Origin: Punctularia strigosozonata HHB-11173 SS5
Lineage: Eukaryota > Basidiomycota > Agaricomycetes > Corticiales > Punctulariaceae
Assembly (NCBI RefSeq): GCF_000264995.1
Contig: NW_006767442.1
Span: 163,925 to 227,924 of the forward strand
Direction of reading: 5' to 3'
DNA: 64,000 nt
Shown here: positions 46,149 through 57,884 of the stretch, piece after piece
Layout: every line of letters begins with the position of its first letter
Position numbering within the stretch: the stretch's first letter is position 1
Made by a program: the position numbers and the translations under genes
Notes under the pieces: generated by a model
What the model was told of the DNA's origin: nothing
Seen by the model: only the letters and a program-made list of their open reading frames with translations
Databases searched by the model: none

Positions 46149-46759
46149 AGTTTAGAGGAGGCTTGTTGGCGGTACCGAAGTCATCCTGAACGCTACAGTC
46201 AATTCTTGGTCTCCCACGCCACTTTGCACTCGTTTGCATTTCTCTCGATTTTGACTGGCTGAAAACTACACACTGGGTAAGTCTGGATTTCTCTCCCTCA
46301 AATTTGAAGAAACGTCCCGTAATTTCTTGAAATCTATAGAGCATATTTGGAAGTGACAAATCATTGATGAAATGGTGCTTTTCTTCGATTTACTTACAGC
46401 GTTATGTGATTTTCTGCGTTTAGTGTTTTTTGATCTAAAGATGATTTGGTAAATTTCCAATGTTTGCATAGATTCTAAGATGCAACAAACGTAGATTCGC
46501 GCCCTGTGTTAACTAGATCTTTTACGTAATAAGAGGGTAAGCACAATAACTCATCAATGTCTATATCTAATCGGTCCCCAACGCAGGCATCGTCAAGCGA
46601 GGTACCGCGCAGACAAGCCCTTCCAGTATGTATCTCTGAAAAATAGACTTGCTGATGGAGCACCGTCAAGTTTCGCAGGATACATGTGTAAATGGCTGTA
46701 TTCGGGATCTCAGTCTCAGTCTACCGTGGTGGGGCGCCCAGAGGCTTGTCTACATACAT
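46149..46759. other. Intergenic, 611 bp, AT-rich
   Basis: Promoter side of SPB4 and 3' flank of the ankyrin gene. The stretch 46240-46560 is clearly more AT-rich than its surroundings. No gene or RNA was recognised. Confidence 0.45.
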
Positions 46760-47471
46760 CTAATCCTCAGTTTTTACGGACATCCGTGCTCTTGCTCCGT
46801 CCGCGTCCTGAATTTCGATCTCGACATTCTGCACGTCGTCACCTACACGATCCCCCTCCGCGTCATCTGGGTTCTCCGTAGTCTGACTCAAGTCGAGCGA
46901 CATGACTTCGACAAACCATTTGGCCCCTTCTTCCCAGCCAGTGTTCTCCGCTTCGCCTAATGGTGTGCGGCCAGCGTTGTTCTTAACGTCGATAAGAGAA
47001 GCGCCCAGGGCAATTCCCTTGGCTTCAGCGATGCCCTCCGGTTTGAATTCGACAAGCTTTTTCGCAACGGCGAGATGGGCATTCAAAGCTGCCCAATGAA
47101 GCGGCGTAGAGCCAGAGGAATTCTTGGCCGATAACAAGGCCGCAGGTATCAATGGAAGTAGATAATCGAGGACATCTAGTCAAGAGACTGATGTAAATGT
47201 CAGTTCACTCGCAGGAAACGAAAATTCATAACAAAAGACCGGTTACAGAGAGCGATGCGGTGTCTCTGTGGAGTAAGGAACTGACTGTGACCATACCTGC
47301 ATGTCCATTCCCGGATACCATGTGCAACACGGTGTTTTCGTTCCCATCCCGTGTTTCCGCAAGAGGACCCGCACCGAAAGTGTCTACAAATCGCTGCACA
47401 TCCTCGAGATCCCCGTAACGACAAGAAAATAGGAGATCGTCTCGCTCCTCCTCCGAGGGTAATTGCACCAT
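46760..47471 (-). CDS. YAR1: Ankyrin-repeat Rps3 chaperone, Yar1-like
   Basis: Small ankyrin protein similar to yeast Yar1, which binds Rps3 and keeps it soluble during 40S assembly. ATG 47471 gives MVQLPSEEERDDLLFSCR, then GDLEDVQRFVDTFG and the first repeat TVLHMVSGNGHAG. One intron of about 125 nt (47179-47302 region) separates this from DVLDYLLPLIPAALL, STPLHWAALNAHLAVAKKL, NNAGRTPLGEAENTGWEEGA and a very acidic tail (NPDDAEGD, DDVQNVEIEIQDADG). Order, spacing and acidic C-terminus match Yar1. Identification rests on these features because ankyrin repeats alone are not specific. Confidence 0.78.
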
Positions 47472-48004
47472 TTCTTGCTGAGACTGTAGAACTCGAGATG
47501 GATGATTGTATGCTGCGATGGAAGCGCGGAAGAGAGCAAAGTCGTCGAGCGCAACCCGGGGTACAGCCACATGAAGACCTCTTCGGCAGTTGCCGTCCCC
47601 TCGCGCGCCGCTTGAAATGGAGTTGCAGCCAAGTTGCAGCGATACTCAATTCCGTGTTAATCATGGACACGACACGGAGGGAAGTACAAAGACAATGAAC
47701 GACCACGTCGCTTGTTCTACCATCACGATGTGCCTGGGAATTCACTTTGGACTATCGGCCATAGTGCGGGATCCACAAAGCCGTAGTTAGACTACGCAAA
47801 ATAACCAGCTTGTTGCGATCGTACAGGAGAATACAAGGTGATAAGCATTAGAACGAGAGCATCGTGACAGTATATGTAGCATATTCAGCATGATTACCGA
47901 GGGCCTTTCGGATACCGCGGGCTGGTCGGAGCTGGGCCATACGCCAAATCTAAATGGTGTACGTGGGATTAGCATTTTGATCGTCGCACTCTGTATTTAT
48001 AATA
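47472..48004. other. Intergenic, 533 bp
   Basis: 5' flank of the ankyrin gene and 3' flank of the minus-strand membrane protein gene. Nothing else is recognised. Confidence 0.45.
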
Positions 48005-49791
48005 TCACGAACCTATTGGTGATGTGAACCCGTGAATCAGAGGATTGACGGTAGTCGTTCGCTGAGTGTGCAAAGCGAGATTGCGTTCGGTTAGATTGAC
48101 GTTACCCAGCTCGACTCCACCTCCCTCTTCGTCAGTCAATCGTCGATTAGGCTTGTACAGCGGAACCGCCGAAACTTTCGTGGGCTGGGGCGGGTAGGGA
48201 GTGCGACCGTCGTACGGTAAATCGCCATAAGGAGAATACACCACGGAGGAGCCAATCTCGTTCACGTCGTACTTCTTGTCGGCATCCTGGTACTCGCTTG
48301 GCAGGCTCGACAAGTGCTTGACAGGTGAGCCAGAGAGGAGATATGTGCCCGCCTGTGACTGCGAGCGGAAAGAGCGTGTTCGTCCCAGGTTGGAGCGAAG
48401 AGCCTTTTCTTCACGGGATACATCCTTCGCTTGGATCTCTCCCTCAATCGACCGAGGAAAGAAAATGACCAGCGTCAGCCCAGATGAGATGATACATCCC
48501 ATCGCAGCGATGATAGCAAGCAAGTCAGTCCAAAAACTGGGCAATTTGAAATGAATATAGGTCCATTATTACTAGTCATGCCACTCACGCGCTCTCATTG
48601 ACATGCTGATGGTTCCGAACTCCGTCGATCCCCAACACGATGAAAGGAGCGGTGAACATGAAACGGAATAGAACGCGGATGGACTGAGGGCCGTGTCAGG
48701 TTGATGAACACGCTGAAAACGCAAGCCTGTTGCTTACGTTCATTTCCGAGAACTTGGTCAAGCGAACGACAGTGCCCATGTCCACACCTTCGGCTTTCTG
48801 TTCCTCAAGTCAGCCCCGCGTTTTCGTCGGCCACTTCACTGAATAGACGTACGAGATTCGCGAGGAAGGACGGAAATGTCCACAGTACGGGCAAGAACCA
48901 CAACGTCAGCGAGAAGCTGCCCAAGCTCCCAGCCAAGAACGTGAACGCCTCGTTCTGCCCCATCGAAGGCAAATCAGTTGGGCGAAGAAAATGTGACACA
49001 CATAGCGCACCTTCAGAGGGTCGGAACGTGTAAAGATCGTCACGAGCGGCATGTACACGATGGCGATGCATGCCCCGAGCAACCACGTTCTGAAATACCA
49101 GCTCTTGAACCAATCCTGGGAAGCTGACCCCGCATTGACGAGGAATAACCAGAAGCACAGTTCTGAGATGACAAGCATGAACACGGGTATGCGAGAAATT
49201 GTGTGCGTACTCACCCTCAAGGTGCGTCACCATCTCCAAACCCCATGCGATCGAGAACAACAGACTTAGTGGGAATATCGCCCTGCGATTTGTCTCCGAC
49301 CACAGTTGGTACGGGGTGGGAATAACTAGGAGGAAATGTCAAAAACGCTTCAATCGTGAAGGAACGCAACGCACTTCCGTGCCCGGGAACGAATGTGTAA
49401 CCCTCCTGGTACTTGATGATCGAGAAGCCAATCGAGTACGATATAATAAGCGGTACACTTAGTAGATACGAGTACTGCAAAAGATGTAAGATATGGGCAT
49501 CGCTGAAATTGGATGATACTTACGGTCATGACGCGCTTGAAGGCACCAGAAGTAGGTCCGGTGTTCCATCTGAGTAAAGACCGGTGTCAGCGTACACTAT
49601 CAGTCGTTGCTACCCGAAACGGCGCACTTCAAGCATTTGAAGCGGTCGAAAGACCAAAGGTGGAAGACAAGAAAGATGCCCAACTGCGAATCACATCAGG
49701 CTGGGATCGACGCTGTCATGGTGGCGGCTGAACGTACCAGGGATGACAAAATGGCCCAAACAAGGTATGTGGCGGGTGAAGTGTGGGACAT
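48005..49791 (-). CDS. Basidiomycete multi-pass membrane protein, paralogue A
   Basis: Minus-strand gene with about eight short introns. The start at 49791 gives MSHTSPATYLVWAILSSL, then FLVFHLWSFDRFKCLK, GAFKRVMTYSYLLSVPLIIS, YSIGFSIIKYQEGYT, ELCFWLFLVNAGSASQDWFK, WLLGACIAIVYMPLVTIFTR, AFTFLAGSLGSFSLTLWFLP and finally FWTDLLAIIAAMGCIISS and LVIFFPRSIEGEI. About seven membrane helices are expected, followed by a Ser/Tyr-rich cytosolic tail ending HGFTSPIGS. Function is unknown; the family seems confined to basidiomycetes (from memory). The gene at 52856-55359 is a clear paralogue with the same exon plan, facing away from it across the aldo-keto reductase. Confidence 0.78.
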
Positions 49792-50667
49792 GGCGCAGAA
49801 AAGAAAGTTGGCGTCGACGGCACCGTCAGAGGCGAATGAACGAGCGGGGCGAGCGGTCCTCTTTAGATACTGCGAGCGAGAGGGTGGACGAAAAGAAGGG
49901 GCAGTCAGGCTAAGACGACCACCGGATGCACATGATGATCCAAACTCCAGTGATTGATGGGAACTCACCGAAGCTGCCGATCTAAGTGCTGGTCGTCAGC
50001 ATATACCTGCAACAACGATGGTAGGCGCCAGCTCACATATAGGTGCGATGGAAAGCCGTTGGCACCTCAAGGCACTTGAAACTGCCTCTCGAAATAGGGC
50101 CGCCCTAGAGGCTTCAATCAGACCATTATGAATGGAGGATGTGTTTTGTGTCCAGTGGCTGAATGGAAATCAGCACAGGCACAGCCGCGGTCCGCGTGGT
50201 CACTCCACGTTGTATTGGCCACGCACTCTGGTTCCGTCTCTAGCAGCGTTTCTCATATACCGCATTGGCTGCGCCCGGGGTTACGATAGCAATGAAACCG
50301 CCGGAGACTACAATTCGAACTTCCCGGCAATTCGAGGAGCTTATACGACCCCATCGGTACCCTTTCTCCTGCCTCATCTAAACTCCCGGGTAACCCTACG
50401 GCCACAAGCTACCTGTATTATACAGTCTTCCGCAGCTTGAAGGCCTGTGAGTGTCGTTAACGTCATTGATCCCAGGGCACGACATCGTGACAGATCGACG
50501 GCATACGGTCCCGTTTGTGAGAGATGTACTCACACGCATCCAACGAACTCCGTAATGCGTAAATGATGTCTTACAAATCTGACGTGTTCGCATGACTTGC
50601 AAACGAACGTACTGCAGTTACTGGTTCAGGGTATGTAGCGCTGTACTGCATTCGCAATACATAACTC

Positions 50668-50719
50668 AGGGCCTGTTCGGTAGCAGGTGCAATCAGCGCT
50701 GAACGGCGTTCAGCGCTGA
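50668..50719. repeat. Palindrome-bearing transposon-end-like sequence
   Basis: The segment starts CAGGGCCTGTTCGG, which resembles terminal inverted repeats of hAT-type or other small DNA transposons. It then carries TCAGCGCTGAAC, a 3-nt spacer and the exact reverse complement GTTCAGCGCTGA (50693-50719). No matching second end was found in the window, so it may be one end of a decayed miniature element. Confidence 0.35.
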
Positions 50720-51135
50720 AAAGCTGATAATCGCGCTCCGGTGACCGCCACCGTATAGATAAAATTGATCATTTTCCCGGTCGAGCGATACTCGCGCTGG
50801 ATGTATACCACCGAAGACGTCTCATCTCCTTCATACCGCGCCGGCGCTGGTTCAATCGATCGCGCCATGATGAACACTTCAAGCTTCAAGTCGCGAGTAA
50901 GTCCGATATGCTCTTGCAATGAAATGATCCGGGTATATGAGTGGGGACAGATTCCAATGGCTGCTTCGAATCGCGGGATTGGGATACGGTGAGTCTGACG
51001 ATATATATATATATTAGCAGTACATGAGACACCTCTAAACAAGGCGTTCCTCCCTGCTCGGCAGGACTGATAGCCAGTAAGTATGTAGTGAGTTTCCTGT
51101 CCCTTGGAGGCAATAAGGCGTGATGTAGGCGACAT
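50710..51135 (-). CDS. Uncertain ORF, 141 codons, family unknown
   Basis: Open frame from ATG 51135 (MSPTSRLIASKGQETHYI) to a stop inside the palindrome. The downstream half has protein-like composition (RDLKLEVFIMARSIEP, DETSSVVYIQREYRSTGK) but matches nothing recognised. It could be an exon of a larger gene, the decayed coding part of a transposon, or chance. Confidence 0.2.
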   Translation of the reverse strand: MSPTSRLIASKGQETHYILTGYQSCRAGRNALFRGVSCTANIYIYRQTHRIPIPRFEAAIGICPHSYTRIISLQEHIGLTRDLKLEVFIMARSIEPAPARYEGDETSSVVYIQREYRSTGKMINFIYTVAVTGARLSAFQR

Positions 51136-51329
51136 GGCGGAGGACCGGTACGGTAGAGAACGCAGACAAGCACCTGACGTCATAAACCAACGCGCTCTTT
51201 CGGGCCGGCGGGCCGGCAGATGGCTATTCCCTCACCAGTATAAGAACGCAATCCATAAGTACATCCAAGGATCCGCCGATCTTTCTTCATCGCACCTTCA
51301 TCTACAGCTGAAAACTCCACGCCGCCATC

Positions 51330-52595
51330 ATGTCCTTTGGAAGGGTCCTCTCTCTGTCTTCTGGCAACACCATTCCTCAGATCGGGCTTGGTACATGGCT
51401 CTCACAGCCCAACGAAGTTGAGAACGCCGTACGTATTGACCGAACGGTATTGGCGTAGCGGAGAAAGAAATGTTCTGATCGGCATGTTTGTCCAGGTGGA
51501 GATCGCTGTGAAGCATGGATACCGCCACCTCGATCTCGCGCAGGTGTACCAAAACCAGGACGAGGCGAGTTTACGGCACTTAAATCTAGTAAGAACATGC
51601 ATTGACGCTTGTGGGCATACCAGGTCGGTCGTGCGTTGAAGAAAGTCATCCCAAGCGTCGTCAAGCGTGAGGAGCTTTTCATCACGTCCAAGCTTTGGAA
51701 CTCGTCGCATCAGCCCGGCGAGGCTGAGAAGGAGCTTGACTTTACCCTTGGGCAGCTCGGCCTCGACTACCTTGATCTCTACTGTTAGGCCATACACACC
51801 TTCTTCGAGCGTACATCGACTGATGTCACTTACAGTGATCCACTGGCCGGTCGCTTTCAAGCCCGGTCAGGGCCTTTTCCCGCCCAGCGAAAAGGAGGGA
51901 TGGGTCGCGCTTGATCTCGAGCCCTCGCTCGTTGACACCTGGAAGGCGATGATTGCTTTGCAGAAGACCGGCAAGGTAACCTATCTCCCTCTATATCCTG
52001 ACTAATTGGAGGCTGATCTTACGTCTACAGGTCAAGCATATTGGTGTGTCCAATTTCACGAAGGAGCATATTCAGGGCATCATCGATGCTACTGGAGTTG
52101 TCCCCGCCGCGAACCAGATCGAGGCGCACCCGTACCTGCCGCAGGACGAGCTGCTCGCGTACTGCAAGGAGAAGGGCATTCACGTCACTGCCTACTCGCC
52201 TCTGGGCAACAACCTCGTCGGCAGGCCGAAGTTGACCGAACTGCCCGCGATCCAGGAGATTGCCAAGGAGCTGAGCGCGACTCCCGCGCAGGTGCTCGTC
52301 GCGTGGGGCGTGTACCGCGGATACTCGGTTATTCCCAAGTCCGTGCAGGAGGAGCGCATCGTGTCCAACTTCAGGCAAGTCGAGCTCAGCAAGGACGCAT
52401 ACGAGAAGGTTTCGGCGGTGGGCAAGGGCAATCACACTCGGTGAGTTCCGCTGCCTGCTCCCCGCTACGACCGGGCCGCTGATAAGGTTCGTGATTAGGT
52501 TCAACATCCCGTACAACTACAAGCCTGGGTGGGATATCAACATCTTCGGTGAGCCCGACGAGGCCCCCGCGACGAACAAGGTGAAGATTGCGTGA
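51330..52595 (+). CDS. Aldo-keto reductase (AKR superfamily)
   Basis: NAD(P)H-dependent reductase of about 320 residues with a full catalytic tetrad. It starts [30 protein letters not shown] holds the active-site Asp and Tyr, [11 protein letters not shown] the Lys and LIHWPVAF the His. [42 protein letters not shown] and the cofactor-binding [14 protein letters not shown] follow. Exons 51330-51428, 51496-51564 and 51624 onward are in phase, and the second intron (51565-51623) uses a GC donor. The fungal relatives reduce sugars and aldehydes such as xylose or glycerol aldehydes; the substrate cannot be assigned. It lies between two divergent paralogous membrane protein genes, with no evidence of joint function. 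Confidence 0.9.
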
Positions 52596-52855
52596 ATATG
52601 TAGTGAAAATGAATGTAGAGGATGATTTATGTATGTGTAACACTATCGCGCGATCGTTCCTGGCGGCAACGAATAGTGACTATCGGTGCCGACGGGTGAG
52701 CCGCCAACTGAGCCCGGGAATCAGACAGGGGTGGGACGCCGACGGATTGTCAGGGGCAGGGTGGATTGATATGAGCGCTCTCGTCGTCCGCCACATCGTG
52801 CCAGTGTTCTCTGCGCGCCATCCGCTTCGTCTTTACGTGCTGCGCATGCTGCTCG

Positions 52856-55359
52856 ATGACAGTAACCGACGGGAGCACATCAGCCTACCTCCTGTGGGCC
52901 ATCCTTGCATGCCTCGTGAGTCGCCCCTGTCTGTCGCGGAAGCGAGTGCATACGCTGCCACCGCCTTCTTCTCTCACCCCCGCGTGCTGTGGCCCAACAC
53001 TGAGCACCTCGTCTGCGAAAATAGTTCCAAGGTTTCCTCCTCTACCATCTCTGGAGCTACGATGGCTTCAAGTGTCTTCGATGGGATGCCGGAAGGCAGC
53101 CGGGCGCGTTCAGGAGGGTAATGACGGTGAGCACTCTTCTGATGCTATGGCGCCGATCTCACTAACCGCGACTTGGGGGCAGTACTCCTACTTAGCGTGT
53201 ATCCCGCTCCTCGTGATATTCTCGGTGGGATTAACGGTGGTCAAGTTCCATGCAGGTGAGCATCTTTGTTTCGTGTGATGGTGTTCTGCAGGTGGGGGAG
53301 GCGGATCGAAGGAAGTTGACGGCGGTGAGACCTCGGGGCCCGTCGCACTCGCGTGTGGGGTGGCGTTCATCCTCTACCACTCTCCGCGTAATCGCCAATA
53401 CGGAATGCCTGGATTACACATTCTCCCGCAGGCGAAGTCGTCTATCCCGATGGCTCGAGTACGCCGCTTGCCCTGCTGGACCATTACACGATACTCACGC
53501 CCTTTCGTCAGTCATGCCAAAACCAGTCATGCTTTGGGACGATCACGACAGGGCATGGGTCCTCCCTTTGTACTTCATCCTGAGCATTGCTTGGGCGCTA
53601 GAAATGTGAGAGCTCAACTATGATTCCTGGCAGCTTCGTTTGCTCATACGACGGTGCAGTATCACACATCTCGAGGGTTGGTCTGCAACAAGCTGTATAT
53701 CCTGCCAATACTCATATCCACTCCTTCAGAGCTCGTTTTCTGGCTTTTCCTCCTTCATCAAGGCCCCACCCAACGCGATTGGTACGAAAGTTGGGAGTTC
53801 CGAACGTGGTACATAGGTGAGTCTGAACCATATTGCATCGGCCGGCACGCGCCAACATGAAGTTTCCAGGGAGCACCATCGCCATCCTCGGCATGCCAAT
53901 CACCGTACTCATTACAAGGCGCCAGCTTTGGAATGTGAGTCATAGTTAAGCAACCGCCTCCACCGGACAGTTCGCTGATTGTTGCAGTGTCTTGCATATA
54001 TATTCCTCACAGGCTCCTCCGCCGGGATTCTCACCACCATCGCCTTCCTCTACGTGCTGTGGCAATTTCCGGTTTTCCTCGCGCATGTCAAGTCGGAAGG
54101 TGCCGATCCGGATGTGGTCGTCCGCCTCACGACGTTTTCTCAGCTCAACGTGAGTCCCAACCTAGGTCGTTCGGAACTTGCCGAAGGACGATATTACTCC
54201 CAAACCCTATATTCGTGATTTGATGATATTTTGACGCGGCCCCCGTCCGACATGATAGGTGATTCGGGTTCTGTTCCGATTTCTGTTTTCCGTCCCGCTT
54301 TTGGTTCTCGGCATCGACGTGATCTCGGGAAGGTTCTGTGTAGTTGACCACAAGTACGTCGATCTATTGTGCCCGACAGATTTTGGTTGATGGTGTGCCC
54401 TCCCCGACATCGATCAGATTCGCTACGGACTTCTGTCTGGAGGTGGCCGCTGTTGGGTGCTTCGCTTCCTCCACTATCACTCTTCTCGTACGTATCGCTG
54501 CTGCATCTTTTCCCTGATCTATTCGAGATTTAGAATTCGCTTATGGTAGATATTCTTCCCGCGTTCCATTACCCGCGAATCTGGGTACAAACCTAAGGAA
54601 CCAAGTCCGCTTCGCACGCCGACTACCACCGCGCAGCCTTTTGCGCCATATCCCTATGCCCATCAGCAGCCCAATCTTCCAACATTTGACTATGTTGCTC
54701 CTGACCATCACATCTCAGCAAGTGCACCGGCCAACATCAGCACTTTTACCTTTGCTCCTGGGCCGATGCACAGACAAACTTTCGCCTACCCAACATCACA
54801 CAACGAACAAGACACTTGTGAACGCGGCGACTCCGTTCCGCTGAGTTGGCGATTTCCTTCCTCGCGTAGCAGCCAATGGCCCGCGGAGCTCGATCAATTC
54901 GCCGGCTTCTCCTTTCATCAACAACAACGGCTATCTGAAGATAGCATGAAATTCCCTGCAGAGACTCCGTCACCAACAACGTGGAGACCTTACCCAACGC
55001 CTCAACGAATTCATGCGGGATCCATAGCATCGCCCTCTCATTCACGCCGCGGCTCTGGCGCTTACCCAGATGTGCCGAACTATGGCGAAATTGGTCCACA
55101 TAGAACCAGTGTGGGGGGACGCAGCAGGCATTCGTTGAGGGCACGCGCTAGTCGACCCTCAATACGACCGCGTAAGAGCGCCGGGCAGGCCGTGAGCCAC
55201 GAAGCAAACCACGAGGACACCCATGGAGATGAAGGGCTGGCCAGAGCGCCCAGTAGCGAAGCGGCCCCTACGGGCTCAACAATGCACCCTTTTGCGCTCA
55301 ACTTCACGTCCCCAATCGGTGCGTATTTCAGATCAGATTGCTGTCGTATCCCTATTTGA
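52856..55359 (+). CDS. Basidiomycete multi-pass membrane protein, paralogue B
   Basis: Paralogue of the gene at 48005-49791. ATG 52856 gives MTVTDGSTSAYLLWAILACL, then SYDGFKCLRWDAGRQPGAFR, VMTYSYLACIPLLVIFSVGL, PLYFILSIAWALEM, ELVFWLFLLHQGPTQRDWYE, LAYIFLTGSSAGILTTIAFL, VLWQFPVFLAHVKSEGADPD, VIRVLFRFLFSVPLLVLGI and LLIFFPRSITRE. About seven helices are followed by a long Pro/Ser/His-rich tail, about twice that of paralogue A, ending NFTSPIGAYF. The shared F-T-S-P-I-G ending and the ORF geometry argue for the stop at 55359 rather than an 18-nt intron leading to 55435. Function unknown. Confidence 0.75.
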
Positions 55360-55610
55360 ACGCCGTATCTCGCCAGATTTCATGCCTAAACCTCCGGAAG
55401 AACCTGGCGGAGACCGCGATCATGCTGCGGTGTGACCGAGGATTATTAATCTCTTATTTTTGTTGTATGTTTGAGTAGTGATGCTGCCTCTCGATCAAGG
55501 ACTATATTATCACCATCGCCGCGGTCTACGTCAATCTCCAATGTATATTCTGCCTCAATCTCATAACCCAGCCCCGCGCGCAGTCCCGTTGCTGGCGCTA
55601 AATTACAGCG

Positions 55611-56662
55611 CTATTCTCCGTCGTCTTCATCGTCATCCTCGCTGTCCATAGAATGGTCCGAGTCGCTAGATTGCCCGAAAAACTCGTCTCCTCGGACGCC
55701 GCCTCCCCCTGCCTTGCGTTGTAAACTTTTGGACTTGTCACTACCGTTCGTTGTGACCTGACTCAGTTCGGGTTGCTCTGCATCTGCCTCGTATGCGGGG
55801 CGTCTGCTATGCAAGCCACCCTTCCTTGCTCCCGTCGTGCCGCCGTTGTCCAGCTCAGGTTCTGCACTCAGCTCGCCGGCCTCCATTCTCTCACGTATCC
55901 AGGTCCGCACATTTTCGCGCTCCAAATCCGTCTTTGATGATTGAGCGGCAACTTGTTTGCTTTTGGCTTCATGCAAATCATCTCCGTGCGACCGAATCTC
56001 AGGAGGAAAGAGAGAGATGTATTTCTTCGTCTTAGGGTAATGCTGATAATTTACAACTGTCAGAAGTAGTCGGATTCGAGCTTGACCCAGACGTACTATC
56101 ACGTAGTTCAAGTCAACCCTCAAGGATTGCAGCCGAGATTCTATATCTTGTCTAGCATATGGCACAGCGGTTTCCAGCTCTTTTTTTATCTGCTTTATCT
56201 TCCGGTCGACCTTTTTGCGGTCTACGAGATCGCCGGTGAGACGGTGCCGGATCAGACGACACAAGCATCCTTACCGAAGAATTTCACTTTGTGATACCGA
56301 AGTGCTAGTGTCCGCTCCTTGTTGGCAAGTTCCGCGCGTTGCAAATCCGCCTGCAATGTCCTGAGCCTCCTTTCCGCCTCCTGCCGCACATCGGGCGCGA
56401 GATCCTGACCGCTTTCGTCAGCTAGATACAATCAACGGTAGACCCCTCACACCTTCGCAAGCAACCTGGTCGTCTGCCTCAGTGCAGACTTAATCTTCTG
56501 TACACCTGGTAACCCAGCCGTTTCGCCATCTGATGCGGCCCTCTTCGCCTTGCCATGATCTCTCTTCTTCGGGCCTGCTTTATGCTGTCCACCGGCCGTA
56601 CGCGGGGTCGAAGACTCCCCAGCCTTGTCCTCGGACTGCTTAGACCTTCGAGTGGAAGCCAT
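55611..56662 (-). CDS. EFG1: rRNA-processing protein EFG1
   Basis: Nucleolar protein of the Efg1 family, needed for 18S rRNA maturation within the 90S pre-ribosome. The start at 56662 gives MASTRRSKQSEDKAGESS. The conserved core is LPGVQKIKSALRQTTRLLAK, then RRLRTLQADLQRAELANKER, ALRYHKVKFF, DRKKVDRKIKQIKKELE and DLNYVIHYPKTKKYISLFPP, all strongly basic and helical. The C-terminal part is disordered and ends in an Asp/Glu run (SMDSEDDDEDDGE). Introns near 56400-56460, 56222-56275 and 56055-56105 were placed by phase; the exact ends of the first are uncertain. Family length and motif order match. Confidence 0.85.
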
Positions 56663-57641
56663 TTCCTGCAGACTTGAGGAAGACACAAGAAAGTTCAGCG
56701 AGTATTCTGTGGGTTTTCCTGATGTACCGGAAAATCCGCAACTCGGATGCCGGAAGATGCGCTGCGCGGAGAGAAATGTATGAGCGCCGACCGTGGGAGT
56801 TTGCAACATCGTCTGCGTGGGCGATGTCCAGGTCCCAGTGTCCTGCGATGTCCAGCGTTCATTCTCCTGTGCATTAGCGGACTAATTACGCTGGCAGTGC
56901 CGACAGTATATACTGTCACTGCGTCTTGCTCACTGCGCGCAGTATCCAAAGACATGGGCGACTGAGGAACTTACAACAGTATGAAGCTTGTTTACGTCGC
57001 CCAGGAACTACTACATGCTGCATCCCGGATCAAAGTCTCGACCTGCTTTGCTTACTACGATGGTGATTGTCCGCTACGATACAAGCGCCCATATCCTGAA
57101 ATGGCCTGGGCGGCGTTTCGAATTCACTCATCAAAAACTGACACTGGCGCTCCAATGGTGTTAAATGACTGTTGTCAGTTCCGCATGCGAAATCGTTGAT
57201 CACCCACTTCCCCCTCGCTTCTTCAGGGTCCGGAGGCCATATCCACTTGCGGTTCCTTCAGACGATCTGAAAACGTCTCAGCTCTATGGTGCTGCGGAAG
57301 AGCTTCCGCAAACAATCTACTACCGATGGTCCCCGGGAACATGTACAGGGCTCAGAGACCAGGGCGCCCTGGATAAATAGTTTGCATTCGGAGAATTCGC
57401 GTCCTGCGCATCCAGCGCGGGTTGACACCGGAGCGACAGAGTCCACATCTGTGGGTGGATTTGACAGTGAATCTCCCAGCGGCCAGAGTCCTTCGGGACT
57501 TTCCCTTCCCGCACTCTTGCACGATTCTTCCGACTAGCCCGGCATCGACAGGGTTGTTCAGCAGGTTTCCGGCGTGTGGAACACCCTGAACGTTCTAGAC
57601 AAAGTCCTTCGGAAGGCTAGAGATCGTCCTGGTACTCTACA

Positions 57642-57730
57642 AATAGCGTCGTGCCGTGCCTCGACATTACTCTGATGACCTTCGAACCTTGCCTCGAGAG
57701 CCGCAATCTTGCTTTCCAGAGATTCCTGGC
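57642..57730 (-). repeat. Left arm of an 89-bp near-perfect inverted repeat
   Basis: The reverse complement of this arm matches 57885-57973 at 86 of 89 positions by direct comparison. Read on the minus strand it encodes a coiled-coil-like peptide (ESLESKIAALEARFEGHQ). Confidence 0.85.
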
Positions 57731-57884
57731 GCACACATATGGCGATGAGTCGCACATGAAGCGATTGCAAGTCGTCGTTAGGCTTGGTCGGAACTAGCTT
57801 ACAGCGAACGAGCGCATGACGTCTCGCGTGCTGTATTCCTTCTTTTGTGCTTTTTGCGCCGTCACAAGCAAAGCAGAAGAACGG

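Larger units (their letters stand above)
49792..51329. other. Intergenic, 1.54 kb, with palindrome and an uncertain ORF
   Basis: Contains an AT dinucleotide run (about 51001-51014), a perfect 12-bp palindrome (50693-50719, separate entry) and a minus-strand ORF at 50710-51135 (separate entry). The rest shows no coding or RNA signal. Confidence 0.45.

Noticed and set aside
55360-55435. C-terminal extension of membrane paralogue B
   Set aside because: It would need an 18-nt intron, too short to splice. The paralogue also ends right after F-T-S-P-I-G.
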